This document shows, piece by piece, positions 5,850 to 6,066 of a DNA stretch of 6,066 nt. The notes under the pieces are model-generated. The model had not been told where the DNA came from. It did no database searches and saw nothing but the letters and a program-made list of their open reading frames with translations. The DNA comes from CAYVZZ01 sp964456185 (GTDB lineage Bacteria > Pseudomonadota > Gammaproteobacteria > Pseudomonadales > Alcanivoracaceae). Made by a program: the position numbers and the translations under genes. How positions within the stretch are numbered: the stretch's first letter is position 1; each line of letters begins with the position of its first letter. The stretch is from the NCBI GenBank assembly GCA_964456185.1, contig CAYVZZ010000129.1, forward strand, positions 1-6,066, given 5' to 3'.

Positions 5850-6066
5850 TGACGAATTTGCCGCTACAACGCTGGCTACCCTGGGTGTTGGCCATTGGGC
5901 TGCACCTAGTGCTGGGCTTGTTGTTGCTGGTGCATTGGCCAGAGCAGCGGCATGTGGTGATTGAACCGCCCGCCATTCGTGCTGTCGTAATAGATAAGCC
6001 GGTGGCGCCCGAGCCAAAGCCAAAGCCAAAGCCAAAGCCAAAGCCAAAGCCAAAGCCAAAGCCAAA
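5849..6066 (+). CDS. tolA: Tol-Pal system protein TolA, N-terminal part (3' truncated by window edge)
   Basis: TolA is anchored in the inner membrane and spans the periplasm to contact TolB/Pal at the outer membrane, energised by TolQR. The window holds 72 complete codons. After MTNLPLQR comes one hydrophobic helix (about 9-30, WLPWVLAIGLHLVLGLLLLV), then a short periplasmic stretch (VVIEPPAIRAVVIDKPVAPE), then Pro-Lys dipeptides to the window end. The membrane histidine H19 fits the histidine of the SxxxH motif that contacts TolQR in E. coli (S18, H22). The serine position is A15 here. The ATG overlaps the tolR stop by one base (TGATG) without a clear Shine-Dalgarno, so coupling to tolR is likely. 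Identification rests on topology and position after tolQR. A TonB-like protein would also have a Pro-Lys region, but this gene order strongly favours TolA. Confidence 0.9.
   Translation, partial: MTNLPLQRWLPWVLAIGLHLVLGLLLLVHWPEQRHVVIEPPAIRAVVIDKPVAPEPKPKPKPKPKPKPKPKP
6013..6066 (+). repeat. Perfect hexanucleotide tandem repeat (GCCAAA)9 inside tolA
   Basis: Nine uninterrupted copies of GCCAAA run to the last base of the window, so the true copy number may be higher. In the tolA frame they read CCA AAG repeatedly, giving Pro-Lys dipeptides. There is no synonymous variation in any copy, as expected from recent slippage expansion rather than old selection on the protein. The unit is a multiple of three, so gains or losses change length without breaking the frame. 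Confidence 0.97.

Noticed and set aside
5823..6065. - strand open frame whose N-terminus reads as alternating Ala-Leu, resembling a signal peptide
   Set aside because: The Ala-Leu run is simply the reverse complement of the GCCAAA repeat. The rest is antisense to tolA and the tolR end.
1..6066. A novel defence, mobile or biosynthetic system
   Set aside because: Every coding stretch belongs to a recognised housekeeping family in a known gene order, with no unexplained gap longer than 67 nt.

Overview
The window is a stretch of core chromosome from a gammaproteobacterium. Every gene is on the + strand, in the order aspS (3' part) - yebC - ruvC - ruvA - ruvB - ybgC - tolQ - tolR - tolA (5' part). 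From memory, this is the arrangement seen in Pseudomonas and related orders. In Escherichia coli the ruv and tol blocks lie apart and ruvC is separated from ruvAB. A Pseudomonas-like or related marine gammaproteobacterium is therefore the best guess. Genus cannot be read from the sequence alone.

Layout: positions 1-1209 hold the last 402 residues of aspartyl-tRNA synthetase. After a 50-nt gap comes yebC (1260-1991), a YebC/TACO1-family translation factor. A 67-nt gap (1992-2058) follows and holds the most interesting regulatory signal: a LexA-box-like palindrome that overlaps a weak promoter candidate just upstream of ruvC. ruvC, ruvA and ruvB (2059-4271) are packed tightly, with an ATGA overlap and then a 6-nt gap, and encode the complete Holliday-junction resolvasome. 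ybgC begins one base after the ruvB stop. It is the first gene of the Tol-Pal cluster, which continues after a 46-nt gap with tolQ, tolR and the start of tolA. tolA runs off the right edge inside a perfect GCCAAA hexanucleotide tandem repeat encoding Pro-Lys.

How the genes work together: AspRS and YebC serve translation. RuvA and RuvB bind and migrate Holliday junctions, and RuvC cuts them. YbgC is an acyl-CoA thioesterase encoded with the Tol genes. TolQ and TolR form the proton-driven inner-membrane motor, which energises TolA for outer-membrane constriction at division. All catalytic and signature residues that can be checked are intact, and there are no frameshifts, mobile elements, RNA genes or CRISPR arrays. 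No convincing intrinsic terminator separates any pair of genes, so read-through across the block is plausible.

I do not see an undescribed biological system here. The points worth following are the candidate LexA site in front of ruvCAB and the perfect repeat in tolA. Smaller points are the small hairpin abutting the tolQ ribosome-binding site and the graded translation signals across tolQRA.
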